A stretch of 64,000 nucleotides of DNA, taken from Homoserinimonas aerilata (lineage in GTDB: Bacteria; Actinomycetota; Actinomycetes; Actinomycetales; Microbacteriaceae). Shown here one piece after another: positions 1 through 10,113 of this stretch. The stretch covers positions 186,001-250,000 of the forward strand of contig NZ_VFOM01000002.1 of assembly GCF_006716125.1 (NCBI RefSeq). Reading direction: 5' to 3'. Each line of letters begins with the position of its first letter. Position 1 is the first letter of the stretch. The notes under the pieces are model-generated. The model saw only the letters and a list, made by a program, of their open reading frames with translations, made no database searches and had not been told where the DNA came from. Position numbers and translations under genes: made by a program.

Positions 1-900
1 AAGCTCGCCCGCAAGTACCACCCCGACTCGAACCCCGGCGATGCGAAGGCCGAGTCCCGCTTCAAGGAGATCAGCGAAGCGAACTCGGTACTCTCCGACC
101 CGGAGACGCGCCGCGAGTACGACCAGGTGCGCGCAATGGGCCTCGGCCAGCCGCGCTTCACCTCGGGCGGCCGCGGCCAGGCCGGCGGATTCGATGACGT
201 GTTCGGCGGGATGTTCGGCGGCGGCGCGCAGCGCCCCGGGGCCGCCGGTGCAGGCTCGGCAGATTTCAGTGACATCTTCGGTGGCCTGTTCGGCAGCGGC
301 AATTTCGGGCAGACATCCGGCGGCTTCCGCGGTGCTGGCGGCCCCAGCAGGGGTCGCGACGTGAACGCGACGACCACGCTCGACTTCGAGTCGGCCGTCA
401 AGGGCGACACCGTGCGCCTCGAGGGCGTCAACGGTAAGCCGATGACGGTGCGCATTCCCCCGGGCGTGCACGATGGCCAGAAGATCAGGCTGCGCGGCAA
501 GGGCGAGGCCAGCATCGACGGCGGCCCTGCCGGGGACCTGACCCTCACGGTCACTGTCCGCAAGCATCCGGTGTTCGAGATCGACGGCAAGAATCTGCGC
601 GTCGACGTGCCGGTCACTTTCGCTGAGGCTGCTCTCGGCGCCACCATCGAGGTGCCGACTCTCGGCGGTTCACCCGTCAAACTGAAGGTCGCCCCCGGAA
701 CCCCGAGCGGCCGAGTCCTGCGGGTCAAGGGGCGCGGCGTCGCGGCAGCAGCGGGGGCCGGCGATCTGCTCGCCACAGTGCAGGTCGTTGTTCCCAGCCA
801 CCTGAGCGGCGACGCGGAGAAGGCCGTCAAGGCGCTCGCGAAGGCGCTTCCGGATGAGAACCCGCGCGACGACCTGCTGGCGAGGGCCCGAAAGGGGTGA
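1..900 (+). CDS. dnaJ: DnaJ co-chaperone, 5' end cut by the window
   Basis: J-domain co-chaperone that stimulates DnaK ATPase and delivers unfolded clients. The reading frame is open from base 1. It begins inside the J domain with the HPD motif (KYHPDSNP), continues through a Gly/Phe-rich linker (GFDDVFGGMFGG, SGNFGQTSGGF), and then goes straight into the C-terminal substrate-binding beta domains, which include VRIPPGVHDGQKIRLRGKG. There are no CxxCxGxG zinc-finger repeats, so this is a type II (CbpA/DnaJ1-like) protein. About 300 residues are visible and the first part of the J domain is missing. It sits directly upstream of hspR, the classic actinobacterial dnaK-grpE-dnaJ-hspR order, so dnaK and grpE are expected just outside the window. 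HspR is the likely repressor of the operon. Confidence 0.95.
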   Translation, partial: KLARKYHPDSNPGDAKAESRFKEISEANSVLSDPETRREYDQVRAMGLGQPRFTSGGRGQAGGFDDVFGGMFGGGAQRPGAAGAGSADFSDIFGGLFGSGNFGQTSGGFRGAGGPSRGRDVNATTTLDFESAVKGDTVRLEGVNGKPMTVRIPPGVHDGQKIRLRGKGEASIDGGPAGDLTLTVTVRKHPVFEIDGKNLRVDVPVTFAEAALGATIEVPTLGGSPVKLKVAPGTPSGRVLRVKGRGVAAAAGAGDLLATVQVVVPSHLSGDAEKAVKALAKALPDENPRDDLLARARKG

Positions 901-902
901 GC

Positions 903-1319
903 ATGGACCCCACAGCGCCCGTCTTTGCGATCGCCGTCGCCGCCGAGCTCGCGGGGATGCACCCGCAGACACTCCGCCAATACGACAGGCTCGGGCTCGT
1001 CAGCCCCAAGCGCACCAGCGGCAAGTCGCGGCGCTACTCGATGCGTGACGTCGTGCAGCTGCGGGAGATCGGTGCGCTGGGCGCTGAAGGGGTCAGCCTG
1101 GAGGGCATCCGGCGCATCCTTGAGCTTGAGAACAGGGTCACCGAGCTGGCGCAGCGCGTGCACGAGCTTGAGGGCGCGCTCGCCGACGAACTGCTCAACC
1201 GTCCGGGCCGGCGCGTTTTCGCTGCGGACGAGACCGGCCGTGTCGAGTCGCTGCGAGCAGGCGAGCGTACTCGCCGGCACAACCAGCTGGTCGTCTGGCG
1301 ACCACTGGAGCGTGGCTGA
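903..1319 (+). CDS. hspR: HspR, MerR-family heat-shock repressor
   Basis: Autoregulatory repressor of the dnaK operon and clpB; in this family DnaK acts as co-repressor. The 138-residue protein has an N-terminal MerR-type winged helix (AAELAGMHPQTLRQYDRLGL, then SGKSRRYSMRDVVQL) followed by a coiled region (LELENRVTELAQRVHELEGA). The ATG at 903 is preferred because AAAGGGG lies at good spacing before it. The GTG at 897, overlapping the dnaJ stop, would leave almost no spacing. The gene is translationally close-coupled to dnaJ. A matching HAIR operator is present at 2530-2550 before clpB, which supports the identification. Confidence 0.95.
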   Translation: MDPTAPVFAIAVAAELAGMHPQTLRQYDRLGLVSPKRTSGKSRRYSMRDVVQLREIGALGAEGVSLEGIRRILELENRVTELAQRVHELEGALADELLNRPGRRVFAADETGRVESLRAGERTRRHNQLVVWRPLERG

Positions 1320-2485
1320 TGGCCGCGCCCGTTTTCGACTTCGAGCGCCTGCGTCGCTTTCCCGACGTGGAGGCCGAGAACCTGTTTGCCGTCGACGCGA
1401 GCGACCGGCTGCTGCTTGATGAGGCTGCCGACTCCATCGCATCCGCCCCCGACCGTGTCGCCGTGATCGGTGACCGTTACGGTGCGCTCACGCTGGGGGC
1501 GGCCGCGCTGCACAACGCCTTCGACATCCGAGTGCACCAGGATCCGCTCAGCGGCGAGCTCGCCCTCGGCCACAACGCCGCACTTGTGGGCCTCGACGGA
1601 ACCTTCGTGAGCCACCCGCTCGGCGAGGCGCTGCTGGCCGGAGCCCGCACGGTTCTGCTGCAGCTGCCCCGCAATCTGGCGGAGCTCGACGAGATCGCCG
1701 CCGCCATCGCCCGCCACGCCGACCCCGAGGTTCGCGTCTTCGCGGGTGGCCGCATCAAGCACCTCACGCCCGCGATGAACGAGGTGCTCGGCCGTCACTT
1801 CTCGTCGGTGACGGCGTCGCTGGCCCGGCAGAAGTCGCGCGTGCTTGTCGCCCGCGGGGTGCACGAGCAGGCCCCCGACACCGTGTACCCCCTGCGCGAG
1901 TTCAATGATGAGCTCGGCCTGTGGGTGTGCGCCCACGGCGGCGCCTTCTCCGGCACCAAGCTCGACATCGGCACCCGCTACCTGCTCGGCTTTCTGCGCG
2001 AGATGAAACCGGATGCCGTCACCGCGGTCGATCTCGGATGCGGCACCGGAATTCTGGCCTGCGCGCTGGCGAAGAGCCGCCCCGGCCTGGCCGTTCTCGC
2101 GAGCGACCAGTCTGCCGCAGCCGTCGCATCCACCAGGGCCACCGCTGAGGCGAACGGGCTGCCCGTCACTGTTGTGCGAGATGTGGGGCTGAGTTCGCAG
2201 CCGGATGACTGCGCCGATCTCATCCTGCTGAACCCGCCGTTCCACGTCGGCTCCGCCGTGCATGCGGGCGTCGCGCTGGCGCTGTTCGATGAGGCGGCCC
2301 GGGTGCTGAAGCCCGGCGGCGAACTGTGGACGGTGTTCAACTCGCATCTGCGCTACCGGCCCGCGCTGACGCGCGCGGTCGGGCCGACACGTCTCGCAGG
2401 CCAGAACCCGAAGTTTACTGTGACGGTGTCGACCTTTGAGGGCCGACTCGACCAAGATGACGATAGGCGGGGTTCTGTTCGCTGA
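1319..2485 (+). CDS. Class I SAM-dependent methyltransferase, RsmC/RlmG-like
   Basis: Probable rRNA guanine-N2 methyltransferase. The C-terminal half carries SAM motif I ([15 protein letters not shown], near residue 236) and the N2-methyltransferase signature NPPFH (near residue 304), followed by [18 protein letters not shown]. The N-terminal half is a degenerate second methyltransferase-like domain, as in the RsmC/RlmG family, and the 388-residue length fits. The ATG overlaps the hspR stop (TGATG), with GGAG eight bases upstream, so it is probably cotranscribed with the heat-shock operon. The exact target base cannot be read from the sequence. Confidence 0.8.
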   Translation: MAAPVFDFERLRRFPDVEAENLFAVDASDRLLLDEAADSIASAPDRVAVIGDRYGALTLGAAALHNAFDIRVHQDPLSGELALGHNAALVGLDGTFVSHPLGEALLAGARTVLLQLPRNLAELDEIAAAIARHADPEVRVFAGGRIKHLTPAMNEVLGRHFSSVTASLARQKSRVLVARGVHEQAPDTVYPLREFNDELGLWVCAHGGAFSGTKLDIGTRYLLGFLREMKPDAVTAVDLGCGTGILACALAKSRPGLAVLASDQSAAAVASTRATAEANGLPVTVVRDVGLSSQPDDCADLILLNPPFHVGSAVHAGVALALFDEAARVLKPGGELWTVFNSHLRYRPALTRAVGPTRLAGQNPKFTVTVSTFEGRLDQDDDRRGSVR

Positions 2486-2529
2486 GGGCGGGGAGAACCG
2501 GGCGGCAGCCCACACGATGCCCGAGTAGA

Positions 2530-2550
2530 TTTGAGTCTGTAAGGCTCAAC
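2530..2550. promoter_or_regulatory. HAIR element (HspR operator) before clpB
   Basis: TTTGAGT, seven bases, GCTCAAC. This matches the known HspR-associated inverted repeat consensus CTTGAGT-N7-ACTCAAG in 11 of 14 arm positions, with the correct 7-base spacer. It ends 19 bases before the clpB ATG, so a bound repressor would block transcription or its early elongation. Because hspR is encoded 1.2 kb upstream, clpB is very likely derepressed on heat shock from its own promoter. Confidence 0.85.
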
Positions 2551-2569
2551 TTTGAGAGGAGAGGTGCGT

Positions 2570-4723
<2,154 letters not shown>

Positions 4724-4724
4724 C

Positions 4725-4756
4725 GCCCGCTCGGGGCGGGCATCCTGGGGGATGCC
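4725..4756. terminator. Overlapping hairpins between convergent clpB and amiS-like genes
   Basis: GCCCGC-TCGGG-GCGGGC (4725-4741) overlaps GGCATCC-TGGG-GGATGCC (4739-4756) immediately after the clpB stop. The next gene converges from the other strand, so this is a plausible bidirectional terminator. No long T-tract is present. Confidence 0.5.
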
Positions 4757-4778
4757 CCCGGCTTGAGGGGTATTTGGC

Positions 4779-5423
4779 TCAGGCCGGTTCGGCCACAACC
4801 GCAGGCGACGGGGTTGCCTCGACTCGGGCGGCATCGCGAAACACGCTCGAGCGCGTGAGCGCCACAGCGAGTGCCGTCGCCGCTGCGAGAAGCGCCAAGG
4901 CGAAGACGCCGACGGCGGGGGATGTGCTCCACACGCCGTTGATGAGCAACAGGGCGGGTAAGGAGCAACTGGGGATGCCCAGGAGCACCAGGAACCAACC
5001 GGTGAACCGGGTGAGCGACGACCTGCCGAGTGCGAGAAGCAGGAAGAAGAGGGTCCACATGATGCCCCACGTGAGCCAGATCACCGCATAGACCGGATCG
5101 CCGGCGACGCTGATGATCGCATGGTAGAACGCCAGAGCGGCGACGAAGGCGCTGAACCAGCCGAAGCCCTCCGGCTCGAGCTTCAGAAGGATGCCCAGGC
5201 CGAAGTAGAGGTAGGTGAAGCCGAACAGGTAGGTGGGCCAGGTGCCGGAGACGACCGCCGCATCCGAACCGTTCTGGATCAGGATGATCGTCGGCAGCAC
5301 CACCTGCATGGTGCCGACGAAGAGATTCAGTATGGCGGCGCTGCGCGCCGGCACCACACCGAGCGAGTTGAGCCCGTTGACGAGCAGGACGATACCGACG
5401 AAGAGCAGGCCAATGTTACCCAT
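4779..5423 (-). CDS. AmiS/UreI-family amide/urea channel
   Basis: Small integral membrane protein of 214 residues with six predicted hydrophobic segments. The N-terminus (MGNIGLLFVGIVLLVNGLNS) and the internal FGFTYLYFGLGILL are characteristic of the AmiS/UreI family of proton-gated urea or short-chain amide channels. It lies 21 bases downstream of the isochorismatase-fold gene on the same strand, so the two are probably one transcript. By analogy with amidase-AmiS pairs, the channel probably admits the substrate of the upstream enzyme. No urease or classical amidase is visible nearby. The tail (ATPSPAVVAEPA) is low-complexity. Confidence 0.85.
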   Translation of the reverse strand: MGNIGLLFVGIVLLVNGLNSLGVVPARSAAILNLFVGTMQVVLPTIILIQNGSDAAVVSGTWPTYLFGFTYLYFGLGILLKLEPEGFGWFSAFVAALAFYHAIISVAGDPVYAVIWLTWGIMWTLFFLLLALGRSSLTRFTGWFLVLLGIPSCSLPALLLINGVWSTSPAVGVFALALLAAATALAVALTRSSVFRDAARVEATPSPAVVAEPA

Positions 5424-5444
5424 GGTGCTGTCCCGTTCTCCGGC

Positions 5445-6146
5445 TCAGGCGCCGAGAAGTTCGATGAACGTCGCCGACGAGATCACGGGGGCGAAGAACT
5501 GGTTGATGCGCTGGAATGTGGCCGGCTCGTTCTCGGGACGGTTGCATCCGGTGGCGTCGCCGATCACGATCGGCAGCAGGCCGTTGTCGCGGGCGGCGCG
5601 GGCGTTGCCCTCGATGCACCAGTCGGTGTGGATTCCTGTGATGACGACGACCTCGACCTTCTTGCGGGCCAACTCCAACGGCAGGTCAGTGCCCACGAAG
5701 GCTGTCTGCAGCGCCCGTTCGAAGAGCTCGTTGTCGCCCGGCCTCACCAGCTCGCGCAGCTCGCCGACAAGCTCGTTGTCCCAAGCGATCTGGTCTGGTG
5801 TCGCGTCGACGCCGCCTGTCCACGAGTCGTACTGCACGCGGTCGAAATCCGTCTGCGGGTAGTCCTGGCGGAACACCGAATAGCCGACCCAGTTGAACGA
5901 GACGAAGTTGTCGCGCGCGCGGGCGGCCTCCACGGAGCGGACGGTCGCCTCGAGGCTGCCGCGAAGATCGTGCCGCTCACCGAACTGGGCGCCGCCCGGC
6001 CTGTACAGCGAATTCGACTGACTCACCGACAGGAATGCGGCGGGCCGGCGCAGGATCTCCGCCAGGTCGAGCTTCTTCCAGTGATCGGCGAGCTCCGGGA
6101 TCGAAGCGACATTGCTGGACGGGAAGGTGGTGTCGACGAGCGTCAT
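5445..6146 (-). CDS. Isochorismatase-fold cysteine hydrolase with altered triad
   Basis: A 233-residue member of the isochorismatase-like superfamily. The nucleophile region GIHTDWCIEGNARAARDNG is well conserved, with Cys177 in the catalytic position and a typical FVGTDL helix start before it. The usual first-strand DxQN Asp is not present (the region reads FLSVSQSNS), and the usual catalytic Lys before the SAFxxT motif reads as Arg144 (LFERALQTAF). Superfamily members hydrolyse amides such as N-carbamoylsarcosine, nicotinamide, biuret or ureidoacrylate. The adjacent AmiS/UreI channel favours an amide- or urea-like substrate, but this is inference. It is the first gene of a two-gene operon with that channel. 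Confidence 0.75.
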   Translation of the reverse strand: MTLVDTTFPSSNVASIPELADHWKKLDLAEILRRPAAFLSVSQSNSLYRPGGAQFGERHDLRGSLEATVRSVEAARARDNFVSFNWVGYSVFRQDYPQTDFDRVQYDSWTGGVDATPDQIAWDNELVGELRELVRPGDNELFERALQTAFVGTDLPLELARKKVEVVVITGIHTDWCIEGNARAARDNGLLPIVIGDATGCNRPENEPATFQRINQFFAPVISSATFIELLGA

Positions 6147-6235
6147 GGGGCATCTCCAGGTTCGAGGTAACCCTCAGGCTAGGAGGTGGGCGGCCGCGTC
6201 CGGCCCAGGTGACGATTTGTTTCGTTCGTTTGTGC

Positions 6236-7282
6236 TCAGGTGCCCAGTTCGCTCCGGATGGCTGCCGCGAACGCGTCGACGTCGGCCTCCGTGGTGTCCC
6301 ACGAGGTCATCCATCGCACCTCGCCCGTCGCCGGGTTCCAGTCGTAGAAGCGAAAGCGCTCGCGCAGTCGCGCCGCAGCATCCGGGGCGATCACCGCGAA
6401 CACCGCATTCGCCTGCACCCGCTGCGTGACCGTCACCCCGGGGATGCCCTCGACGGCGGCGAACAGCCGGGCCGCCATCGCATTCGCGTGCTGAGCAGAG
6501 CGCAACCACAGCCCATCGTCCAGCAGCGCGAGCAGCTGGGCGGAGCCGAAGCGCATCTTCGACGCCAACTGCATGGTCAGCTTGCGCAGAAACAGCAGCC
6601 CGTCGACCGCCGAAGGGTCGAGCACGACGACAGCCTCACCGTAGAGCAGCCCATTCTTGGTGCCGCCGAAGCTCAGGATGTCGACCCCGGCATCCGTCGT
6701 CATCTCGCGCAGCGACACCCCCAGGTGCGCGGCCGCATTCGCCAGGCGCGCGCCGTCGAGATGCACGCGCATGCCGCGGGCGTGCGCGTGCTTGCAGATC
6801 GCACGGAGCTCCTCCACCGAATACACGGTGCCCAGCTCGGTCGACTGGGTCACGCTCACCGCGAGCGGCTGCGCCCTGTGTTCGTCGCCCCAACCCCACG
6901 CCTCGCGGTCGATCAGCTCAGGGGTGAGCTTGCCATCGGGCGTCTGCACCGGCAGCAACTTGAGACCGCTCACCCGCTCCGGGGCGCCGCCCTCATCGGT
7001 GTTGATGTGCGCTGTCGCGGCCGTGACGACGGCGCCCCAGCGCGGCAGCAGACTCGTCAGGGCGACAACGTTCGCACCCGTGCCGTTGAACACGGGGAAC
7101 ACCTCCGCCTGCTCGCCGAACAGCTCGCGCACGCGCAGCCGGAGGCGTGCCGTGTAGTCGTCCTCGCCGTACGCGACCTGGTGCCCGCCATTCGCCTCAG
7201 CGATCGCCGCGATCACCTCAGGATGCGCACCCGCATAGTTGTCGCTCGCGAAATGCCGCACCGTCTCATCATGAAGTCTCAC
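6236..7282 (-). CDS. ltaE: Low-specificity L-threonine aldolase, PLP enzyme
   Basis: Aminotransferase-fold PLP enzyme that splits threonine or allo-threonine to glycine and acetaldehyde. The 348 residues begin with HFASDNYAGAHPEVI and include the cofactor-pocket FNGTGANVVAL and HLDGARLANAA. The Schiff-base lysine is in SFGGTKNG (K209). Length and motifs match beta-eliminating lyase/threonine aldolases. It is encoded alone, 37 bases upstream of the ABC permease gene end on the same strand. Confidence 0.88.
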   Translation of the reverse strand: MRLHDETVRHFASDNYAGAHPEVIAAIAEANGGHQVAYGEDDYTARLRLRVRELFGEQAEVFPVFNGTGANVVALTSLLPRWGAVVTAATAHINTDEGGAPERVSGLKLLPVQTPDGKLTPELIDREAWGWGDEHRAQPLAVSVTQSTELGTVYSVEELRAICKHAHARGMRVHLDGARLANAAAHLGVSLREMTTDAGVDILSFGGTKNGLLYGEAVVVLDPSAVDGLLFLRKLTMQLASKMRFGSAQLLALLDDGLWLRSAQHANAMAARLFAAVEGIPGVTVTQRVQANAVFAVIAPDAAARLRERFRFYDWNPATGEVRWMTSWDTTEADVDAFAAAIRSELGT

Positions 7283-7319
7283 CGCACAAGTCTGCCACCC
7301 GCGAGTGGCCCGGCGGCAG

Positions 7320-8438
7320 TTAGCCGCGCAGGGCCTCCTTGAGCTTCACGCGGGCGCCCATGCGCAGCAGCGCGTTCGAGTAGATGCGCGAACCGAGCGC
7401 GATGACCAGGGCCGTCGTGACGAGCAGGATGGCCAGCGACAGCACCGGCTCCCACCATTCCGCCGTGCCCAGGAACACGCGCATCGGCATGCCCACGGGC
7501 GCCGAGAATGGCACATACGACATGATGCCGAGCACGAGCGGGTTGTCGTTGAACATGATCACCAGGATGTACGGGATCATCACCAGGTAGGTGACGGGCG
7601 CGGTCGCCGTCGCCATATCCTCCTGACGGGAGACGAGCGCCGCCGTCGCCGAGTAGAGCGCGGCGAGCAGGATGAACCCGAACAGGAACAGCACCACGAA
7701 CCAGACCAGCGACAGCCCCAGGTCGGCGAACAGGATGTCCTGACCGCTGGCCAGCATCCCCACCCCTGCGAGCGCCGCGATGAGGGCGATCTGCGCGAAC
7801 GCGAGAATGCTGTTGCCGAGTATCTTTCCGGCGAGCAGCGCCCGCACGGGCACCGTCGCCATGAGGATCTCGACGATGCGCGTCTGCTTCTCCTCGACGA
7901 CGCTCTGGGCGATCGTCTGCCCGAAGGTGATCGCCGACATGAAGTAGATGAGCCCGAAGCCGATCGCGACCAGATAGATCAGGAACGGATTCTGGCCGAG
8001 GTCGACCGGCTCGAGCAACTGCACATCGGGTGTGACGCTCAGCATCGACAGAACACTGCCGGGGGCATCCTCCAGTGCGATCACGGACACGCCGAGGGGC
8101 GCCGTCGGGTCATCACTCGGCACGATCGCGGCCTCGACGTCACCAGAACGAACCAGCTTCTCGGCCGCAGCGACATCCGCTGCCTCCGTCACCTCGAAAG
8201 CGCCCGAACTCTCGGCAACCTCGATGGCCGAACCGACAGCGGCAACCTTCGCCAGCGACACGTTCTGGCTGGTGAAACCGCCAATGACAACGGATGCGAG
8301 CACAATCAGCAGCAGGATGCCCGTCGAGATGAGGAACGACTTGCTGCGCAGCCGCATCCTCATCTCACGCTCGGCGACCAGCCAGGTCGCCGACAGAAAA
8401 CCGGGCGTCTCATAATCGGTGTTGCGGGGCGTGGTCAC
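7320..8438 (-). CDS. ABC-2 type permease (NatB-like)
   Basis: Membrane subunit of an ABC exporter, 372 residues. There is one N-terminal membrane segment after an amphipathic stretch (AEREMRMRLRSKSFLIST), a long extracytoplasmic region (about residues 60-170), and then five or six further membrane segments. This is the NatB/YhaP-type ABC-2 topology. The start ATG overlaps the stop of the ATPase gene by four bases (ATGA), so the pair is translationally coupled. With the ATPase and the upstream kinase/regulator it forms a stress-responsive export module. The substrate is unknown; Na+ or an antimicrobial compound are possibilities. Confidence 0.85.
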   Translation of the reverse strand: MTTPRNTDYETPGFLSATWLVAEREMRMRLRSKSFLISTGILLLIVLASVVIGGFTSQNVSLAKVAAVGSAIEVAESSGAFEVTEAADVAAAEKLVRSGDVEAAIVPSDDPTAPLGVSVIALEDAPGSVLSMLSVTPDVQLLEPVDLGQNPFLIYLVAIGFGLIYFMSAITFGQTIAQSVVEEKQTRIVEILMATVPVRALLAGKILGNSILAFAQIALIAALAGVGMLASGQDILFADLGLSLVWFVVLFLFGFILLAALYSATAALVSRQEDMATATAPVTYLVMIPYILVIMFNDNPLVLGIMSYVPFSAPVGMPMRVFLGTAEWWEPVLSLAILLVTTALVIALGSRIYSNALLRMGARVKLKEALRG

Positions 8439-9319
8439 TGGATGACCTCCTTGAAGATCTGAGCGAGAGACGGATGCTGCGGGGCGAAACGGATAACAGG
8501 CGCCAGCCCCACGGCCTTCTGCAGCACCCGCTGGGCAACCTCGGGGCTGTCGGCGTCGAACACGGCGAAACCGCCATCGAAGTCGGACACCGTAACGCCC
8601 GGCTCGTCGCGCAACCAGCCGGCATCACCGTCGAGCTGAAGCTCGTAGCGGTTGCCGGAGTGCTGATCACGCAGCCCCTCACGGGAGCCGCTCGCGCGGA
8701 TCTCGCCATCCGCGATCACCACCAGGTCGTCGCAGAGCCGCTCGACGATGTCGAGCTGATGGGAGGAGAACAGAACAGGCGCACCGCGGGCGGCGCGATC
8801 CTTGAGCACGTTCAGCACAACCTCGACGGCAAGCGGGTCAAGGCCAGAGAAGGGCTCGTCGAGCACCAACACCTCAGGGTCATGCACGAGCGCCGCCGCA
8901 ATCTGAGCGCGCTGCTGGTTGCCAAGAGAGAGGCTCTCGACGGTGTCGCCTGCGCGCTCGCCCAGCCCCAACTGCTCAAGAAGAGCATCCGTGTTCTTGG
9001 TGGCCTGCGCGTTCGACATGCCGTGCAGCCGGCCCAGATACACGATCTGCTCGCCGATCTTCATCTTCGGGTAGAGGCCGCGCTCCTCCGGCATGTAACC
9101 GAAGCGCTTGCGGCGCTCCGCCGTGAGCGGCTCGCCGTCAAGCGTGACCGTGCCGGAACTGGGGGAGAGCACACCGAGGATGACACGCATCGTCGTGGTC
9201 TTGCCGGCGCCGTTGCCGCCGACGAAGCCCGTCATGCGGCCCCCCTCGACAGTGAACGACACATCGCGCAGAACAGTGCGCTCGCCGAAGGAGCGGTTGA
9301 TGTCGGTGAGTTCGAGCAT
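8435..9319 (-). CDS. ABC transporter ATP-binding protein (NatA-like)
   Basis: 294-residue ATPase with Walker A GGNGAGKTTT, signature SLSLGNQQRAQIAAALV and Walker B VLVLDEPFSGLDP, then the H-loop SSHQLDIVE. A C-terminal extension of about 85 residues (ELQLDGDAGWLRDEPGV onward) is the DUF4162-like domain common in NatA/drug-exporter ATPases. It is coupled to the permease gene downstream. The 119-bp gap upstream separates it from the response-regulator gene and is the likely place for a regulated promoter. Confidence 0.92.
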   Translation of the reverse strand: MLELTDINRSFGERTVLRDVSFTVEGGRMTGFVGGNGAGKTTTMRVILGVLSPSSGTVTLDGEPLTAERRKRFGYMPEERGLYPKMKIGEQIVYLGRLHGMSNAQATKNTDALLEQLGLGERAGDTVESLSLGNQQRAQIAAALVHDPEVLVLDEPFSGLDPLAVEVVLNVLKDRAARGAPVLFSSHQLDIVERLCDDLVVIADGEIRASGSREGLRDQHSGNRYELQLDGDAGWLRDEPGVTVSDFDGGFAVFDADSPEVAQRVLQKAVGLAPVIRFAPQHPSLAQIFKEVIQ

Positions 9320-9438
9320 GACTCCACGCTAGGGGCAGCGGCCGACAGCGCGCCTCCCCCGTGAGGCGGGTCTTGCTCAGCCGTGAGGGGGAGCGAGGGG
9401 GAGCGCCTCGAAACCCTCGACCGCCGGGCGGCCCCGCC

Positions 9439-10113
9439 TCAGGCGATGCCGGTTTCGTAGGCGTGGATGACGGCGTGGATGCGGTCCCGCACGCCGAGCT
9501 TCATCAGAATCTTCGACACATGCGTTTTCACGGTGGCTTCGCCGAGGAACAGTTCTGTGGCGATCTCCGCATTGCTGAGGCCGCGGGCGACGAGGGCCAG
9601 CACCTCCGCTTCGCGATCTGTGAGATCTGAGGCCAGTGAGGGGGCCGCTGCCCGCATCCGCTCTCCTCGTGGCCCGCCGTCGTCGGCGAAGGAGGCGATG
9701 ACGCGTCTCGTGACGTTCGGTGAGAGCAGCGCGTCGCCGCGCGCGAGCACCTGCACGGCGTCGATGAGCTGCTCGGGTGAGGCCGTCTTGAGCAGGAATC
9801 CGCTCGCACCGGCCCGCAGCGCCTCGAAGAGGTAGTCGTCGCGGTCGAACGTTGTGAGGATCAGCACCGATGCGGCGACGGATGCGTCGGCGACGAGCAG
9901 CCCGGTGGCTTCGAGCCCGTCCATCCCCGGCATCTGCACGTCCATGCAGATCACGTCGGGCTGCAGTTCGCGGGCGAGGCGGATGCCGTCGGCCCCGTTG
10001 CCTGCTTCGCCGACGACCTCGATGCCGGGCTCGCTCTGCAGGATGATGCGGAAGCCGGCGCGCACCAGTTCCTGGTCGTCAACGAGAAGAACCCTGGTCG
10101 CGTTTTCGGTCAT
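9439..10113 (-). CDS. NarL/LuxR-family response regulator
   Basis: 224 residues. The receiver domain has acidic pocket DD near the N-terminus (VLLVDDQE), phosphoacceptor Asp in VICMDVQMPGMDGLE, Thr in LILTTFDRDD and Lys in FLLKTASPE. The C-terminal LuxR helix-turn-helix is LTDREAEVLALVARGLSNAE. The gene's ATG overlaps the kinase stop (ATGA), so kinase and regulator are one transcriptional and translational unit. Position and orientation suggest it controls the downstream NatAB-like exporter. Confidence 0.93.
   Translation of the reverse strand: MTENATRVLLVDDQELVRAGFRIILQSEPGIEVVGEAGNGADGIRLARELQPDVICMDVQMPGMDGLEATGLLVADASVAASVLILTTFDRDDYLFEALRAGASGFLLKTASPEQLIDAVQVLARGDALLSPNVTRRVIASFADDGGPRGERMRAAAPSLASDLTDREAEVLALVARGLSNAEIATELFLGEATVKTHVSKILMKLGVRDRIHAVIHAYETGIA

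Noticed and set aside
1034..2515. 493-residue minus-strand open frame
   Set aside because: Antisense shadow of hspR and the methyltransferase gene; low-complexity composition from GC-rich codon phase and no recognisable domain.
2552..2569. TTG start giving a six-residue longer ClpB
   Set aside because: It lies immediately after the HAIR element with no RBS, whereas ATG 2570 has GGAGAGG.
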